Shown here: positions 27,101-63,272 of the stretch, piece after piece | Position numbering within the stretch: the stretch's first letter is position 1 | Layout: every line of letters begins with the position of its first letter | DNA from: Carposina sasakii | Taxonomy: Eukaryota > Arthropoda > Insecta > Lepidoptera > Carposinidae | Assembly: GCA_014607495.2 (NCBI GenBank) | Contig: CP053159.1 | Coordinates: forward strand, 6,827,501 to 6,891,500 | Direction of reading: 5' to 3' | Length of the DNA: 64,000 bases | Position numbers and translations under genes: made by a program | Notes under the pieces: model-generated | Database searches by the model: none | What the model was told of the DNA's origin: nothing | The model's input: the letters and a program-made list of their open reading frames with translations, nothing else

Positions 27101-28632
27101 CTTTGCGGTGGAGCGTCCGCACGCCGCGCCGCATCTGCTCGAGCGACAGGGCAGCTTTAGGGGGTTCTCGCATCTCAATAACAGGTATTGACAATGTGGA
27201 CAGCAAAAACGGGAGATCGAGCCTTGTGGCGTGCTTTGGGAGAGGCCTACATCCAAATTATGTTAAAAGTTTAAAATTAGATAGACAATTTTGATTAATT
27301 TTGTACATACCTATAATTTATCTACCTATACACATAAATTTTAGTAAATGTACATACATAGTTGGTAAGCCTAAATAAATAATGTACATACTTTCATTTG
27401 GTGTCGTAGTTCTCCGTTCAAGCGTCAGATGTCGCTGCGCATCAGCGAGTTGCCGTCCAACCTCGAGCGACAGCGGCAGAGTCTGTCGTCGCCACCGCGC
27501 GCACCCGCCAACGGCAATGATGACAACCATAGTTACACCAATTCGCAGGTAACGTTGTACTCTTTCGTATAATTTTGTCTATAGTACATAAATATCACGC
27601 GAAAGAGGTGTGTCAGGGCCAAAGGAAACGAAGATCTGTGATTTCTGCCTTCCCTTTGTGTTTTTATATGTGTATGTAAGGAAGAATCTTGATTTGTCAC
27701 TTAACAATTGAAATACATTTTAGTATGTAGGTACTTAGTTACATTTATTACTAATATTATAACTACGAAAGTAACTATCAGTCTGTTTGTCGTCTCGCTT
27801 TCGATGCCAAAACTACCGGCCAACTGCCTATTATTCCCGGATAATATTTTTATCCTGGATGATTTCGGCATTTTGTCCACGGCGGACGGAGCCGCGGCCG
27901 TCCACTAGTAGAGCATAACCCGTTAAATTAGTTTGTCCATGTAGTGAAATGCAATCCTATCGACGACGGTAGCTTCACCTAGGGTGACAGAACGGAAAAG
28001 TTTTTTAATCCACTATTAGTTTAAAGGCGGACAAATCAAACATTTTTTGTCCGGTCTATCCCCCTGGGGAACAAAATTGAGTGACAGATTCCTATTTCGA
28101 GAGAGGGGGATTGCATTACTGTACATTACACTACATTAGTAATGTTACCATTAAAGTAATGAAGTCTAAGTGTCAAGGACTGGAATTGTGAGGTACCGGA
28201 AAGTTTCATGCATGGTGCATCGAGGCAGTTAGTAGGACATTAGAACTCTATGACATCTTATTCCTCTCTATGCCCTGGAGGACAAAATTGGGTGACAGAT
28301 CTCAACATTCCTATTTCGAGAGAGAGGGAGGGTTATATTTGATGTTCCCGCGACAATAAGGGCCTAATGTGAACTTGCAGATAAGCCAGCCGGAAGCGGA
28401 CCCGGTAGCAGCAATGTGCCAGCAGCTGTCGCTCGGTCTTCGCGCACTGGCCGAGGAGCCGGTGCCGCTGGCGCCGCTGCCGGCCGGGCCCGCACTGCCA
28501 CACCCCGACGCGTGGCTCGGCCGTGTGGCGCGCGCGCCGCCGCTCGCCAACACCGGCCGCGCCGCCAGCTTCGCGGGGCACGCGTCTACTAACCCATTTC
28601 TGACGGCGCAGGTCGCGCCCGTCTTGAAGTAA
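9042..28632 (+). CDS. numb: Numb, PTB-domain endocytic adaptor and cell-fate determinant
   Basis: Seven exons (9042-9116, 13773-14048, 18428-18579, 24910-25121, 26950-27184, 27410-27548, 28381-28632) join in frame to 446 residues. Numb is a membrane-associated adaptor that antagonises Notch by linking it to endocytosis. The N-terminus [12 protein letters not shown] matches the fly Numb start and leaves Gly2, a possible myristoylation site. A second in-frame Met (13842, [16 protein letters not shown]) matches the short fly isoform start. The PTB domain runs from [12 protein letters not shown] through [11 protein letters not shown] over exons 2-4. Exon 5 has a Pro/Ala-rich tract and [10 protein letters not shown]; exon 6 has [10 protein letters not shown]. 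The C-terminus has TNPFL, an EH-domain ligand like that of fly Numb. The protein is shorter than fly Numb (about 550) and the middle and DPF-containing part of the fly tail are missing. It converges on bchs. Confidence 0.95.
10420..10612. repeat. Dispersed repeat fragment (CTGTCTGTCCCTATGTATG family)
   Basis: It shares CTGTCTGTCCCTATGTATG, TCTTTCAAAGTA and ACGGATTTTG with the copy at about 61143-61352. It resembles the conserved tails of lepidopteran non-LTR elements. Confidence 0.5.
10795..11890. repeat. Dispersed repeat with internal tandem duplication of about 157 bp
   Basis: The block opens with CCCCCGACGCAAAAACGACG, and AAACGGATGATCCGATTTTA follows, a conserved lepidopteran repeat segment. 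Two imperfect tandem copies follow at about 11075-11231 and 11232-11389, sharing AACCCATCGAGTTTGGGCTC and GACGAGGACCTGATGCTGG. Confidence 0.55.
13773..14048 (+). CDS. numb: numb coding exon 2 (PTB start)
   Basis: Acceptor TTTCCAG|AAATCA. It encodes [10 protein letters not shown]..., the basic [12 protein letters not shown] segment and the first PTB strands ([20 protein letters not shown]). Donor AGG|GTGAGT; phase 0 at both ends. Confidence 0.95.
15194..15532 (+). mobile_element. Non-LTR-type repeat (CTAGTGGACGCCCGCG family)
   Basis: It starts CTAGTGGACGCCCGCGACTC and continues with TCGAAATTATCCGGGATA and an AT-rich tail. Related copies lie at 60919-61117 (plus) and 27741-27911 (inverted). 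This is a very common insect interspersed repeat whose open frame is incidental. Confidence 0.6.
15564..16403. mobile_element. 840-bp inverted-repeat DNA element, copy 1
   Basis: The ends TATGTCGTGGCCATAT are inverted at both sides, with TA outside. The long arms are studded with the self-complementary word CATTTCATGAAATG. The left arm has three GAGCATTTCATGAAATGGTC-type units. The core includes GGTTAGGTTAGGTTAG and AGCGAGCGGAGCGAGC. There is no coding capacity, so it is non-autonomous. A nearly identical copy is at 40524-41364. Confidence 0.85.
17651..18074. repeat. Repeat bounded by AACCGACTTC inverted ends
   Basis: AAAAACCGACTTC near 17651 returns inverted as GAAGTCGGTTAAAA ending about 18074. 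The interior has CCCATCATCAGATCC and similar words seen in lepidopteran repeats. Confidence 0.5.
18428..18579 (+). CDS. numb: numb coding exon 3 (PTB)
   Basis: Acceptor CTTCCAG|ACCTCA. It encodes [20 protein letters not shown] through DRNHERGF. Donor TTCAG|GTATGT, leaving two bases (AG) that pair with the C of exon 4 to make Ser. Confidence 0.94.
18646..18705. repeat. Short dispersed repeat, inverted partner at 36467-36525
   Basis: GCTGGCAGATTTTCTAA and CAACGCCTAGTG are both present. The inverted counterpart lies just downstream of the bchs terminal exon. Confidence 0.5.
19085..19215 (+). repeat. Non-LTR 3' tail fragment
   Basis: It has GGCACCATGTGGTTCTATCG and CTCTGCCTACCCCGTAAGGG. The same sequence lies inverted at about 57075-57180. 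Confidence 0.6.
19319..19505. mobile_element. CCCCCTTATTACC MITE, copy 1
   Basis: The ends CCCCCTTATTACCTAACTAG and TTTTACGTAATCAGGGGG frame near-palindromic arms rich in AAAGCRAAGCGATAGCGAAAA. The core includes ATTACGTAAAATGAATTTC. Other copies: 21856-22046 (inverted) and 29121-29307. Confidence 0.8.
21856..22046. mobile_element. CCCCCTTATTACC MITE, copy 2 (inverted)
   Basis: It is in reverse orientation to copies 1 and 3. The inverted symmetry continues a few bases outward as ATATCGG...CCGATAT. Confidence 0.8.
22975..24080 (-). mobile_element. Decayed DNA transposon region
   Basis: GGGTGCAACAAGGGCG near 23048 is mirrored by CGCCCTTGTTGCACCC near 23240. A second inverted pair around AAAGTTGAATATTTCAACG / GTTCAAATATTCAACTTTC lies at 23368-23497. 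It contains the transposon-type reading frame at 23455-23850. The outer limits are uncertain. Confidence 0.45.
23455..23850 (-). pseudogene. Transposon-encoded N-terminal Cys-rich ORF, frameshifted
   Basis: An acidic start ([10 protein letters not shown]..., ATG near 23840) is out of frame with a downstream segment containing [19 protein letters not shown] and FCDFWNR. This order is typical of a lepidopteran transposon protein family. The break falls at a run of seven A (minus strand) near 23729-23735; one more A would restore the frame. It is therefore a dead copy. Confidence 0.5.
24910..25121 (+). CDS. numb: numb coding exon 4 (PTB end)
   Basis: Acceptor CTTACAG|CTACAT. It encodes [19 protein letters not shown]... 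[11 protein letters not shown] and RQGSFRKT. Donor ACTG|GTAAGT; ends with one base. Confidence 0.95.
25159..25302. mobile_element. GGTCGATTC MITE, copy 1
   Basis: Inverted ends resembling GGTCGATTCTGRCWGTCACA with inner ACTTTAGGTTTAC. It is related to 32777-32920 and to a one-ended fragment at 63372. Confidence 0.7.
25337..25505. mobile_element. GGGTCGGT MITE
   Basis: The left end is GGTCGGTTCATATCCGACGG and the right end is CCGTCAGATATGTACCGACC. ATGCGTCG and CGACGCAT words lie just inside. A right-end-like fragment lies at about 14128-14161. The left end is placed to within about ten bases. Confidence 0.6.
26133..26270 (-). mobile_element. SINE-like retroposed copy with ATCTTGATT target duplication
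   Basis: ATCTTGATT flanks both sides (26133-26141 and 26262-26270). The insert has a (CAT)n stretch, CAGCCTATTGCAG and CTGCTGGACGTAGGCCTCCC. The poly-trinucleotide side suggests a 3' end on the minus strand. Confidence 0.7.
26325..26542 (-). mobile_element. SINE-like retroposed copy with 13-bp target duplication
   Basis: TGGAAATGTTAAT occurs at 26325-26337 and 26530-26542. The insert is the same family as 26133-26270. It interrupts an older sequence resembling the CCCCCTTATTACC MITE (words GAATTGTACAATTTTCGCT before, CAGCGAATATTGTACA after). Confidence 0.75.
26950..27184 (+). CDS. numb: numb coding exon 5 (Pro/Ala-rich, NPF)
   Basis: Acceptor TTTTTTCAG|TAATCC. It encodes [15 protein letters not shown], a roughly 30-residue Pro/Ala-rich tract, then [20 protein letters not shown]. 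Donor AACAG|GTATTG. The tract is very GC-rich. Confidence 0.93.
27185..27409 (+). other. numb intron 5
   Basis: A short intron. It starts with a fragment related to the SINE-like family (GAGCCTTGTGGCGTGCTTTG). Confidence 0.7.
27410..27548 (+). CDS. numb: numb coding exon 6
   Basis: Acceptor GTCGTAG|TTCTCC. It encodes [20 protein letters not shown]... through SYTNSQ. Donor TCGCAG|GTAACG. Confidence 0.92.
27549..28380 (+). other. numb intron 6
   Basis: It contains a non-LTR tail fragment (about 27600-27680) and an inverted copy of the CTAGTGGACG repeat (27741-27911). Confidence 0.65.
27741..27911 (-). repeat. Inverted copy of the CTAGTGGACGCCCGCG repeat family
   Basis: It ends GCCGCGGCCGTCCACTAGTA and begins with the CTAATATTATAA-type tail. 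Confidence 0.5.
28381..28632 (+). CDS. numb: numb terminal coding exon (C-terminal NPF)
   Basis: Acceptor ACTTGCAG|ATAAGC. It encodes [20 protein letters not shown], an aromatic/LGRV segment, and ends [18 protein letters not shown] before TAA at 28630. NPF is the EH-domain ligand. The final 70 bases are reiterated downstream. Confidence 0.93.
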   Translation: MSQPEADPVAAMCQQLSLGLRALAEEPVPLAPLPAGPALPHPDAWLGRVARAPPLANTGRAASFAGHASTNPFLTAQVAPVLK

Positions 28633-29046
28633 GAGTTCTAGAGTGCGTTTCACCTAATAGTTCCGTCGCGCCTGTCTTGAAGTAAAATGGATGGGAGTGC
28701 CCACCTTGGCATTTCATTTGTACAGTGCGGGACACGCCTCTACAATCCGTTCCTTACGCCGACCGCGCGACGTCCTTCGCTGGGTATGCGTCTACCAACC
28801 CGATTTTGACGGCGCAGGTTGCGCCTGTCTTGAAGTAAGAGGTAGTTCTGAAGTGCCCGCTTTAGTATTTTACTTGTATAGTGCGGGACACGCCTCTACC
28901 AACCCGTTCCTTACGCCGCTTGTTGCCGCCGGTCGCGCGGTTTCACCAAATAGTTCCGTCGCGCCTGTCTTGAAGTAAGAGTTCTGAAGGAGGCCTTCGC
29001 CGGACACGCCTCCACCAAACTGCAGGTTGCGCCTGTCATGAAGTAA
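28574..29046 (+). repeat. Imperfect tandem copies of the numb C-terminal coding end
   Basis: The CTTGAAGTAA-type end (Val-Leu-Lys-stop) occurs at about 28620, 28676, 28831 and 28966, and as CATGAAGTAA near 29036. GGACACGCSTCTAC-type starts occur at about 28578, 28727, 28887 and 28999, with a GGTATGCGTCTACC variant at 28781. The 28876-28978 copy still reads [10 protein letters not shown]... to a stop. Confidence 0.85.
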
Positions 29047-29120
29047 GACCTAGTTCTAAAGTGCTATATTATATGTGTTCACAACATACATTGTAAAGTT
29101 CTAAAATCAATCGAAATAGG

Positions 29121-29307
29121 CCCCCTTATTACCTAACTAGCAAAAGCAAAGCGATAGCGAAAATTTTACAAAAATCGCTGATTGCTTGTCAAATTCGTAT
29201 TACGCAAAATGAATTTCAAAGGAACTTTGACATTTCAAGGCGAATATTGTACAATTTTCGCTATCGCTTTGCTTCGGCTTTGCTATTGCTTTTACGTAAT
29301 CAGGGGG
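29121..29307. mobile_element. CCCCCTTATTACC MITE, copy 3
   Basis: Same orientation as copy 1 and nearly identical to it. It lies about 75 bp past the last numb-end repeat. Confidence 0.8.
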
Positions 29308-32300
29308 AGGATCTATTCTATGAAACGGACTCTAGTGGATTACTTCACTTTTAGCGGAGCAACGTCGCCGGCTACGCCGTCCAATCGTGATGATGTTTGT
29401 TATGATTATGACCCATATTGCGACTTAGAGGCCTTACCGTGAAGTTTTCGATCACGCTCTAATTCAATTCTGTTTAAGTTCGATGAAGGTACCACAATAG
29501 CAACTTCTTGTTTCGGTAGATTTTTCGTTCTGCTAAAAATCGGTTTAAGGACCTCATCAGAATCGATTCAAAAACTGATGGTAAGTTCCCAGTATGTAAA
29601 AGGCACCCGTCTTAAAATCTTATAGAAACTGATTATAAATTGACATGAAGTGAAAGCATTACTTGTGGAATTTCTCAATAAGCCTGAAGGCTTTCAAGTC
29701 TGGCTTATTGAAAGAAATTGAAAATTAGGGCCCTTGGTGAAAAAACAAGAAAAATGTTAAATGAGATTTTTCATATCATGATTTATTGGGATTCCTAGTT
29801 GAGAATTGTAAAAAATAGCAAATTTGTAACGTGATGTAAACCATAGCACAAGGGCAAAAAAATAAACTTAAAACTAGCTGAAACTTTACTATAAGAATAT
29901 GCTCAATTTCCAACATAACACTTGATGTTGTCCTCTATGTAAAGCAGCAAAGTTGTTGGCTTCATTTCAAAGTCTATTTAACCATTATTGCTAATATAGT
30001 AACATATTTTCTATCATGTTTTACATTTATACTGGAACTGTTGTAAAGTTATGTGAACTTGAGTATTTTCTTTATATTCTTTTGAAAGGTTAAATAACAG
30101 AACTCTATAATATGTAATAATACAACATAACTGTTACTTACTCCTTTTCAGAAAAAATATACTTAAATAAACCTATTAATTGACTACATGTTCTAGAAAT
30201 ATGATATATATAACTTAAATAATAGTAAATGCTTCACATAAGTACTTATTTATGTGGCTTTGTAATTTAATAAGGAAAAGTAAAGTGGGTGTCAAATTGT
30301 GTACTTAAATTAAATGTTTTGCACATGCTTTTGCTCTGCACATTTTTCGATATAATATGACCCTAATGAATGATAAAGATGGGAAAATTGTATGAAACTC
30401 GTCCATGCACTGTATTACATCAATGTCAAGAACTTTGCCTGATACAAATCCAAGCCATCGGTATGTAATAGAAAACAAACGAACAATGCAGTATTGCACT
30501 GACTTATAAAAATTGTATTATAGAATTTTGGACATATTTTTGAATTTTTGTATATAAATGTAAATTTTTAGAATATTTGCCATTTTACTGTTAGGGGATA
30601 TGTTTTTTTATACTTTTCTATTATGAATTTTTGCTGAAATCTGTAAAAATGTGTTTCAAGAACAAACTTATACTTTCTTATTTTAGTAGTGACATGAATC
30701 ATTATGTACTTACTTACATGTTAGGTTTTATTTGTTTTAATTACGTTAAAATCAGTTTCCTGTTATTATTTTAAGTCACAATGATTTTGACTTCATACCA
30801 TATTATATTTTTATTTGCACTTTCTAAATTATTTTTAAGCATAAATTATTTGTTCTTTATTATCGTGCGATTGTTTTACTGCGGAATGAGTGTTTTAGAG
30901 AGAAGTTTAATTATCACTTCTAACCTGATATACACATTCCAAATTATTCAGGTATCTAAACAAGTAATAAACTTAACATAATATGAACCACTTAAAGTAC
31001 CGTAACATCTACTTTAGCCCTGGTGGTTAACTTCGGTCTAAAAAAAATAAGCTTTCCCGCCACGCTCATTAGATATATATAGTCATTTAGGGCTAGGGTT
31101 GCGCAGTTTTAAGTCATTAAAAGTGAAACTTAAAGCTACAGGGCAGTTACTGTGCACGCATAGATCGCAAGCTCGCTGTGCTTTTAAATCTTGTACTTAC
31201 GTAAATTTTAATATACTGTACACACTTAGTACTTAGTCACCCAGTAAATTTAAATAAAACAAATTTAAAAAAATCAGTGATATCTTAAAATGTTAAACAA
31301 AATTAAATGAATACTTGTTCTTAAGGCGACGCATTGCTCAATAATAAAATCCAAAACGTTTATAGCCGGAGGCCGACCGAAGGAAGTTTATTTCCATACA
31401 AATATGAGCGAGGACTAGGCTTAAACTAAAAGAGCACTGAGAAAATTCAACATAACTAACACCAACTTACCAATTCGTCGTCTTAAATACTTTAATAGCA
31501 TATGCAAAACAATTTTGAAATATATAATATTGTAAATTAATTTTTGTTACACTGAAATGATGAAAAATATAAAATGTGATAATTCACATTATTTTGTAGC
31601 GATCTTATAATATGTAATAATGTGTCTACTTAATAGCTTACTGCACATGATATTAAGCAGCACCATATTTTATAAAATTTTATGTCTATTAAAAAACAAA
31701 GTACATAAATTTATTATAGTAAAAGATATCGTACTTTAAAGGGCCCATTATTTAAAAATTATATATTTCTGGTAGATTTCAAAATGTCAGACATTGTACT
31801 TAATTAATATACCTGATTGTTTCAAAATTTTGTTGGGTGTTATTTTGTATATCTAGTGGTTTATCTGTCTAAAGCATGTAAATATCAGCGCATATAATGT
31901 AGATATTTTAGATAATGAGAGTTCAAATATTATGAAGAATAATAAATATTATGTTAGTTGGACATGTTTTTCATTTGTATAACTACTTATTATGTATAGG
32001 TATAGTGTAATATAAATAAGGTGTTTGTTATTTATTTAATTTCCTATTAACACGCAAGGTAGAATCACTACTAAAACTCGTAAAATCCACTCACTTTTTG
32101 GTTTAACTAGTACATCCGCCGCCATTTAGGAATTACTAATACAATTTTATAAAAACTTGTATTAAAGCTGAAATTACCTAAGTACAGCTAAAGTGACGAT
32201 TAAAATAACAATAACTACAATGTAACAATCTAAAGCGCCGTCATATTACCCCTAATCAATCCAGGTACTGCGACTGATCAAGACTTCTGTCGGCCCAGTT

Positions 32301-32776
32301 AGACTAATCTTCCACGCCATGTGTGGTTTATACTACGTTGCGCCGAAATCGGATCTCTATTGCAAAATTCACTTTAACGTTTTGGGAAAAACTAAACAAA
32401 AAAAATCATAATATGATAGCGACTAATAGCACCTGCTGACTTTTGGTATGCTGGTATTTTCTGAGTCGTTTCTTAGTTTGAGGCCATTTTATTTATTACA
32501 AATTTTGAGCCGTTTTTCGAGTGTTATACAAATTAAATTATGTAGGTTACGATGACTATATTCATAAATTGATGTTCCTTATTTGTCATATAAGTATTTT
32601 TTCTTGCGCAGTGGCTGATAAAGTACTTATAAAGATAAGGAATTCATAAATCAAACAATGACATTTGTTGCAGCACTTTATACGAGTATTCACTTACACA
32701 TGAGTACATTAGTCAACGGCATAAACTCCAGTGCCTACATACTACCTAAACAACGTTTATATTGTCTTGTAATTAG

Positions 32777-32920
32777 GGTCGATTCCGGCAGTCACATTTA
32801 AACCTAAACCTAATCTTAGTCAGGTCTATCTCTCTCCGTTCTTAACATAAATGGCTGAGAGAAAAGGACAGGTAAGACTAAATTTACGTTTAGGTTTGAG
32901 TGTGACTGCCGGAATCGACC
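32777..32920. mobile_element. GGTCGATTC MITE, copy 2
   Basis: The ends GGTCGATTCCGGCAGTCACA and its near complement are at 32777 and 32920. The inner arms hold TTTAGGTTTGAG and its partner. Confidence 0.8.
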
Positions 32921-33116
32921 ATATTATACCTATACATATACGAGTAGTTGGTAAACAAAGTCGCTCGCCCATGAACCTTTTTGAAGCTTTTCATAACCCT
33001 ACACCGATGTTTGCTAACATTTTTTGTTTGTTATACATTTTATATCACTTAACAGAATTTTCAAACATCAGTGCGGAGAAGAAAATAAAATTTAAGTTAT
33101 AGTAGGTATAAGTTTC

Positions 33117-33200
33117 TGCCGGATTAGGCCACTATAGCGGGAACAAGACGAGTGTGGGCCTTTGCCCAGCAGTGGGACACATTATAGGCTATTAAACAAA
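33117..33200 (+). repeat. SINE-like tail fragment
   Basis: GGGCCTTTGCCCAGCAGTGG and ATAGGCTATTA match, in the opposite orientation, the family at 26133-26529. Another piece lies at about 61862-61925. Confidence 0.5.
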
Positions 33201-34633
33201 AAGGTATACATGGTTCACTCTATACATTGTAATTTTTGTTTATCCAATGAGTTTCATTTTTACGAGCAAATGTATAAGTGTTGTAGGTAGTTACTAGGTG
33301 TGCTCAATTCAATGTTGCAAAGAATATGACTACTTTTTACCTACTTTTTATTCGAGTTTAAAATACTATTTGATTCACTAAATTAGCTATACATCAACAT
33401 ATCATATATATTAAAAGCTGCCGATAAAAGACAATAACTATTACCTACCTTGTTTATTATTAATGGGCGACATTTAATACAATAAAGTAGGTAAATACAT
33501 AATTTAGGTTGATAATTTTTGTACAAATATTTCATGTCTTAGAATAATAAATATAATATTCATTAGATATGAGAGATAAGATTCGATTATGTTATAAATG
33601 CGGAACTAATTTCAATTTCCTGCGTAGGGATCGAAACATGGTACGTATAGTAGTAACATGGTATAGTATGTGTAAGTGTGCTTTTCAGAACTACAATATG
33701 AAAAACCAAAATCAATAAGAAACCGTTTCTCGATAAATTAAGTTATGAGGTAATGTTATGGTACGCAATAAGCTGGGAGATTATTTATAATTTATAAAGT
33801 ATTTTTTTTATAATAATAATAATATTGAAAGACTATTACGATATGACAAGGAATGTTTATATAAATAAAGTTATTTCATTGAATATTTAATTGAACACGA
33901 TTTCAAGATATATAAAGAAGAGGTCATACAGCCAAATTATGATAGAGTGGAATAGTAAACTCCTACAAGAAATCTAGTCTAGTAAACACACACAAGTAAA
34001 GTAACTGATTAACATAAACTGACTAGGACTAAAAAATATATATTTGATGCATTAGCACAATTAAACTTATTGTTATTTAAAATCTACTTTACAAATATTA
34101 TAATTAGTCAATAAAAAATTATGTATAAATTATATCACAAATTGGAGTAAAAATATCATTCAAAGGATAAATAGTTACATACATAACACAATATATTAAG
34201 ATATCTAAATCTGTAAAACTTCTTACAAAATAATGAAAACTAAATTATATTAGTAATTTTGAGATCTAGAAATTATAACGAATTCGATAATATGCCTGAT
34301 TATGAATTTCATTAATAGTGATGAAAAATGTATACAAAAAAAGCAAATTATTTTCCTTATTATGGCTAACGTCAAAATAATGATATTATAGGAAAATGCA
34401 TTACAATATTCCTGAATTTACCTCATTGTTACGTGTTTTTATTTGACACCCTGTCCGGGTGTTATTAATAAAGCACACAGGTATGCGACCCTGGCTTACT
34501 CTAGCTACTACTGACACCTTCCAACTTTCCTTTTCCGTGCCAGTAGTATCCTATAAATTTTCCCATTCCTCCCTACAACCCTATAATCCCGATCTCTTCT
34601 CTCCATCCTAAATTTCCTTTTCCGCCAATCCGG

Positions 34634-35262
34634 GGTTTGCCGTGGCTATGGATGCGTGGCTATGGGCGAGCATAGTCATAAGCGTGCCAATATGTCCTGG
34701 GACCGGGCAACCCAGATTATGACGAGCCTTACCCTGGTATGCGGGGCTCTGCCAGGGTGGACATATATTTCCCTAGCTACTCGTGGGACCGCAATGGATA
34801 TTGAAACAAATAATTATCCGCATGGCGGCGATGCGGTCCGCCACCCATCACGTCTCGTTTCCCGCGAGGCGACAAGCGGCTCACGGAGAGCCGTTTTGCA
34901 ACATTAAATGTTGGAGGAAGAATGGAAGCGAAGTTTGATGAGGTGCTACGTGGTGACGAAGATTGAGAAGGGTATGTTGAGGTGGTTTGGGCATGTGGAG
35001 AGGATGAGTGAAAGTAGACTGACAAAGAAAGTGTACAACGGAAGAGTGGATGGAAGGGTTGGAAGGGGAAGACCTCGCCGGACCTTCACCGATCAAATTG
35101 GTGAAATTCTATAGAAAGATCAGGTCAAGAGTACCCTAAACCGATGAGCGTGCATGAAGAATATCATGAAAGTAGATGAAGCGAAAGAGGTGTGTCAGGA
35201 TCGTAGAAAATGGAGATCCGTGATCTCTGCCTACCCCTCCGGGAAAGAGGCGTGATTATTAT
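34634..35262 (+). mobile_element. Non-LTR retrotransposon remnant (5' piece joined to 3' end)
   Basis: The 3' half (34908-35114) reads a typical endonuclease/reverse-transcriptase C-terminus with MLRWFGHVERMSE and GRGRPRRTFTDQIGE, then stops. It is followed by a 3' tail with CGTGATCTCTGCCTACCCC and GGCGTGATTATTATG. The preceding 270 bases look like another part of such an element. Catalytic RT motifs are absent, so the copy is dead or internally deleted. Confidence 0.7.
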
Positions 35263-36466
35263 GTATTATGTTACAAGTTTTTGGGCATACACAATTAGAA
35301 TAATATTGTTCATACATACAAAGTGATTTGCTAATAATAGAATAATTATGCTTGAACAGTCTACACCATAAATAGATAGTAGTAATATTAACATTCCTAT
35401 GAATAAACCCATCATATGTTTAGTTTTAAGGGTGGTCTTATTATATTATGGGTATTGTGCAATATTTACTTTATATTTTTTAACATTTCTTCATTTAGTT
35501 TGTATTGATACATAAAAATATGTTTATAGTTTGCTACATATATAATATAGGTACATATTAAGATACAGTATCTGTATTTAAATATGCAGAGGTACATTCA
35601 TAGCAATATTTTTTAGAATACCTTATTTGGTTAAAAATGTAATACTTCATCTATCACATACTTTACATTCATTCATCACTAATCAAAAACCATCAAATTA
35701 TTATTTTCAATTATTTAGGTATATCTCTAAGTGATTGTTTAAGTTTATATTTAACATCTTTTTAGTTTACATAATATGGCAAGTACAAAACTACGAAATT
35801 CTTATTTTGTTTTTGATGGATAAAAGATTTGTAGTGATGATAAAATTGTTAAATTTTATTCATTATAAACAATGTTTTGTTTAGTTTGTCTTTTCATATT
35901 ATTTAAAACTACAATAATCTAAATACAGTTGCTATTTCAAACACACGCGAACAACTTATGAATTCATCAACATGTAAATTATCAATACAGCTGTAAGGAT
36001 TTCTATTTATTTACAGCAAGTTCAATGTAAGATCTCAAATAAGAGGATGCTAATTCTTTGAGACCTTTATACTTATATAAATTTATACTTATATTGAATT
36101 TTAATCTTAAATAGCATAAAATCTTGACTGATTATTATATTTTGGGCGAATGAATGAGTAATTATAATAGCAACCTCTGTCCAAAAAGATGCCAACTTTC
36201 CAAACAATAGCTTAAGCTACAGGTTGTAACAAAAGGGATATATTAAACAAAAAGCTATGACAATAGTCCACTATAAAGAACCTATCGACAAAATTTGAGA
36301 CCCGAAATCACATATTTATTTTTCAAGAATGTATTAACATTCCTGAGTTGTTTAGGAATTTCTCCATATTATGTGGAAAAATAAATGTGATTACGAATAA
36401 CAGATTTTGTGTATCGGTCCTCGATAGTAGGCTATTTTCATAGCTATTCGCCTAATATACCTCTGT

Positions 36467-36525
36467 CCTGGCACTAGGCGTTGAATTGATGTCGGCTTGC
36501 TTAGAAAATCTGCTGGCAGCGAATG
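36467..36525. repeat. Short dispersed repeat (inverted partner of 18646-18705)
   Basis: It has CACTAGGCGTTGAATTGATG and TTAGAAAATCTGCTGGCAGC, and directly abuts the duplicated FYVE-exon copy. Confidence 0.5.
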
Positions 36526-36527
36526 TG

Positions 36528-36660
36528 GTCGCGATCTACCGGTTGGCTACCCCTGGGTAAGTAACCTTTGGTGTACGCTCAGTCTGCCTTGTGTATGTCG
36601 TGGCAGCGGTGGCAAACCCTGTCGACCCGAAGCTGCCTCTTAAAGATTGCTGACTTAAAA
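36528..36660 (-). pseudogene. bchs: Partial tandem copy of the bchs terminal FYVE exon
   Basis: Minus strand, it reads ...IFKRQLRVDRVCHRCHDIHK then Ala-Asp and stop at 36579, parallel to RPVRVCRRCHDDIHKGD of the terminal exon 135 bp upstream. It lacks the RRHHCR and first Cys pairs. The flanks after both stops share CAGGGGTAGCCAACCG and GATCGCGAC. Confidence 0.65.
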
Positions 36661-36713
36661 GTCGCGATCCACGGGTTGGCTACCCCTGGGTAACTATATA
36701 ACTATCAACACGC

Positions 36714-63272
<26,559 letters not shown>

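Larger units (their letters stand above)
29047..34630. other. Convergent intergenic stretch / numb 3' flank
   Basis: Very AT-rich, with many possible AATAAA words; the numb polyadenylation site cannot be chosen. It contains MITEs at 29121-29307 and 32777-32920 and a SINE-like tail near 33120-33195. The frame at 30781-30981 is hydrophobic and AT-rich and looks like chance. Confidence 0.5.

Noticed and set aside
26858..27256. Minus-strand Gly/Ala-rich open frames
   Set aside because: Antisense of the Pro/Ala tract in numb exon 5; low complexity.
28311..28653. Minus-strand open frames of 80-106 residues
   Set aside because: Antisense of the GC-rich terminal numb exon, with no recognised domain.
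30781..30981. 66-residue hydrophobic plus-strand frame
   Set aside because: AT-rich sequence gives Phe/Leu/Ile-rich frames by chance; no start context or homologous motif.
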